From Flavihumibacter petaseus NBRC 106054 (GTDB lineage: Bacteria > Bacteroidota > Bacteroidia > Chitinophagales > Chitinophagaceae): a stretch of 64,000 bases of DNA. The notes below the pieces were generated by a model that was not told where the DNA came from, did not search any database, and saw only the letters and a list, made by a program, of their open reading frames with translations. This document shows, one piece after another, positions 62,757 through 64,000 of the stretch (position 1 is the first letter of the stretch; each line of letters begins with the position of its first letter). Both the position numbers and the translations under genes were made by a program. The stretch is taken from assembly GCF_000974785.1 (NCBI RefSeq), contig NZ_BBWV01000001.1, positions 310,001 to 374,000 of the forward strand, in the 5' to 3' direction.

Positions 62757-63413
62757 TCAGACGTCTGTCATTCTTCCGTCTTTCATGTGCAACACCCGGT
62801 CGCTCATCTTGGCCAGTTCTTCATTATGGGTCACAATGAGAAAAGTCTGGTTAAAATCAGCCCGCAGCCGGAAAAACAAATCATGCAAATCACGGGCATT
62901 GGCCGAATCAAGGTTACCTGTAGGCTCATCTGCGAATATGATACGTGGTTCGTTGATCAGTGCCCTGGCCACCGCCACCCGCTGCTGCTCACCTCCGGAG
63001 AGCGCCTGCGGCTTATGTTCTGCCCGTTCTGCCAGACCCAGGTGCCCCAGCAACTCCCTGCCACGCTGTTCCACCGCCTCCTTTGGCTTGCCCGCGATCC
63101 AACCGGGTATGCAGACATTTTCCAGGGCAGTAAATTCAGGCAACAGGTGATGGAATTGAAAGACGAACCCGATATACCGGTTCCGGAAAAAGGCAAGCTG
63201 CCTGTCCGTCATCCCGGTTATTTCCGTCTTGTTAAGCCCTATCTGCCCGGCATCCGCCTTATCCAGCGTCCCAAGTATGTGCAACAGGGTGCTTTTCCCC
63301 GCGCCTGAGGATCCCACAATACTTACGATTTCTCCTTCCTTCACTTCAATATCCACTCCTTTCAGTACCTCCAGTGAACCGTATTTCTTTTTTATCCCTT
63401 TTGCCTGCAACAT
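62757..63413 (-). CDS. lolD: Lipoprotein-releasing ABC ATPase
   Basis: The protein has 218 residues. Walker A is GSSGAGKST, then the Q-loop [19 protein letters not shown], a LolD-typical segment. The signature is LSGGEQQR, Walker [13 protein letters not shown] and the H-loop LIVTHNEEL. LolD powers the LolCE complex that releases lipoproteins from the inner membrane. LolC/E are not in the window. It is convergent with the adenosyltransferase gene, with 7 bp between stops. Confidence 0.9.
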   Translation of the reverse strand: MLQAKGIKKKYGSLEVLKGVDIEVKEGEIVSIVGSSGAGKSTLLHILGTLDKADAGQIGLNKTEITGMTDRQLAFFRNRYIGFVFQFHHLLPEFTALENVCIPGWIAGKPKEAVEQRGRELLGHLGLAERAEHKPQALSGGEQQRVAVARALINEPRIIFADEPTGNLDSANARDLHDLFFRLRADFNQTFLIVTHNEELAKMSDRVLHMKDGRMTDV

Positions 63414-63444
63414 GGCGCAATATTAAGCGTTGTAGGTGAAAGGA

Positions 63445-63475
63445 TTTGGAAATTTCGTTTTAACACCTACATTTG
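63445..63475 (+). promoter_or_regulatory. DUF2795 gene promoter, full Bacteroidota consensus
   Basis: TTTG (63445-63448) and TACATTTG (63468-63475) are exactly 19 bp apart, a perfect match to TTTG-N19-TAnnTTTG. The start codon is 23 bp downstream. Confidence 0.72.
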
Positions 63476-63498
63476 CCGGAAATTTAAACCCAGTACAG

Positions 63499-63720
63499 AT
63501 GTTTTGGACGCTAGAATTGGCTTCTTACCTGGAAGACGCTCCTTGGCCCGCCACCAAAGACGAGCTGATCGATTACGCAATCAGGAGCGGAGCGCCTATT
63601 GAGGTGGTTGAAAACCTGCAGGAACTGGAAGATGAAGGTGAAATCTATGAGGGGATCGACGACATCTGGCCAGACTATCCTTCCCAGGAAGACTTCTTTT
63701 TCAATGAAGACGAATATTAG
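63499..63720 (+). CDS. DUF2795-domain small acidic protein
   Basis: The protein has 73 residues from the ATG at 63499. The N-terminal part (MFWTLELASYLEDAPWPATKDELIDYAIRSGAPIEVVENLQEL) matches the small DUF2795 fold, a helical domain of unknown role. The C-terminal tail is very acidic and aromatic (IYEGIDDIWPDYPSQEDFFFNEDEY), a feature common in Bacteroidota members. It has its own promoter and terminator, so it is a single-gene unit. A longer frame from 63436 would include the promoter and is rejected. Confidence 0.85.
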   Translation: MFWTLELASYLEDAPWPATKDELIDYAIRSGAPIEVVENLQELEDEGEIYEGIDDIWPDYPSQEDFFFNEDEY

Positions 63721-63728
63721 TATGAAAT

Positions 63729-63756
63729 AAAAAAATCCCGCAGTGCGGGATTTTTT
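63729..63756. terminator. Bidirectional terminator between DUF2795 gene and fabI
   Basis: A perfect 11-bp stem (63731-63741 with 63745-63755, loop AGT) has an A-run on one side and a T-run on the other. It serves the plus-strand DUF2795 gene and the convergent fabI gene. Confidence 0.88.
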
Positions 63757-63782
63757 GTTAGCGCTATAGCGAAGCTTGCCGT

Positions 63783-64000
63783 TTATTCCACGCCAAGCTT
63801 GGTCATCACTTCCATACTTACGCCCGTGCTGGAATAACCACCATCGTGGAAAAGATTCTGCATCGTCACCATTTTGGTAAGATCTGAGAACAACGTAATA
63901 CAGTAATTCGCACAGTCTTCCGCTGTGGCGTTTCCGAGCGGGGCAATAGCATTCGCATAGTCGAAGAAATCACCAAAGCCCTTGATACCGGTCCCGGCAG
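63783..64000 (-). CDS. fabI: Enoyl-[acyl-carrier-protein] reductase (NADH), C-terminal part
   Basis: The right edge cuts this gene; 71 complete codons before the stop (TAA at 63785-63783) are visible on the minus strand. The segment reads GIKGFGDFFDYANAIAPLG, then TMQNLFHDGGYSSTGVS. This is the C-terminal segment of Bacteroidota FabI, with the substrate-binding loop and the final GG turn of the short-chain dehydrogenase fold. FabI reduces trans-2-enoyl-ACP in the last step of each fatty-acid elongation cycle. Catalytic residues lie outside the window. Confidence 0.88.
   Translation of the reverse strand, partial: AGTGIKGFGDFFDYANAIAPLGNATAEDCANYCITLFSDLTKMVTMQNLFHDGGYSSTGVSMEVMTKLGVE

Overview
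The window reads as chromosomal DNA of a Bacteroidota bacterium, most likely family Chitinophagaceae. Evidence: promoters of the Bacteroidota type (TTTG, 19-21 bp, TAnnTTTG), most clearly upstream of tRNA-Ala, rpsT and a DUF2795 gene; almost no Shine-Dalgarno sequences; a eukaryote-type citrate synthase; a Bacteroidota-type FabI C-terminus; head-GIN, DUF6728, PepSY-like and YtxH proteins; and a DNA-ligase-associated repair cluster. Gene density is high. I see no insertion sequence, prophage, CRISPR array or rRNA. The only tRNA found is tRNA-Ala(GGC).

Layout. 0-3.6 kb: 2-oxoglutarate dehydrogenase E2 (partial, two lipoyl domains) and E1. 3.6-4.0 kb: gene-free, with two opposed arrays of an 8-bp repeat, then rpsT. 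4.3-10.3 kb: M14 peptidase, MORN-like protein, head-GIN lipoprotein, guaA and a periplasmic-binding-like protein. 10.3-18.8 kb: ligase-associated exonuclease, ATP-dependent ligase, a di-haem cytochrome, Lhr-type helicase, PdeM phosphoesterase and an HDAC-like deacetylase, most joined by 4-bp or shorter overlaps. 18.9-30.1 kb: a LexA-like regulator with a palindromic operator, surE, lpxB with a tiny antisense-overlapping gene, a TauE transporter, a phospholipase-D-type enzyme, small regulators, and a cyclase-TolB-TPR fusion. 30.1-36 kb: an HtrA-like protease without a signal peptide, divergent from a TetR-controlled tripartite efflux operon (TetR, TolC, EmrA, EmrB). 36-47 kb: a metallo-beta-lactamase-fold hydrolase, an orphan four-helix sensor, a FtsX-type permease, tRNA-Ala, YceI, citrate synthase, an LptF/G permease, Tgt, a glycosyltransferase, RsmG and a response regulator. 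47-55 kb: M1 peptidase, PepSY-like protein, the pepP-pssA-purS-rsmI operon, pckA and a DUF922 protein.

The accessory part is 55.4-59.4 kb. A 60-residue peptide with a double-glycine leader is followed on the same strand by a HlyD-type adaptor and a C39-peptidase ABC exporter. This is a compact peptide-secretion unit of the bacteriocin or pheromone kind. A hairpin with a short T-run lies between precursor and exporter genes, a palindrome lies just upstream of the precursor, and a structured gene-free stretch lies downstream. The window ends with deoxynucleoside kinase, trpS, gatC, two stand-alone LolD-like ATPases flanking a cobalamin adenosyltransferase, a DUF2795 protein and the 3' end of fabI.

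Central carbon metabolism is well represented: odhAB and gltA in the TCA cycle and pckA at the gluconeogenic branch. The most notable observations are the peptide export unit, the cytochrome embedded in the DNA-repair cluster, a tRNA-guanine transglycosylase in which all three zinc cysteines are replaced, and the paired 8-bp repeat arrays.
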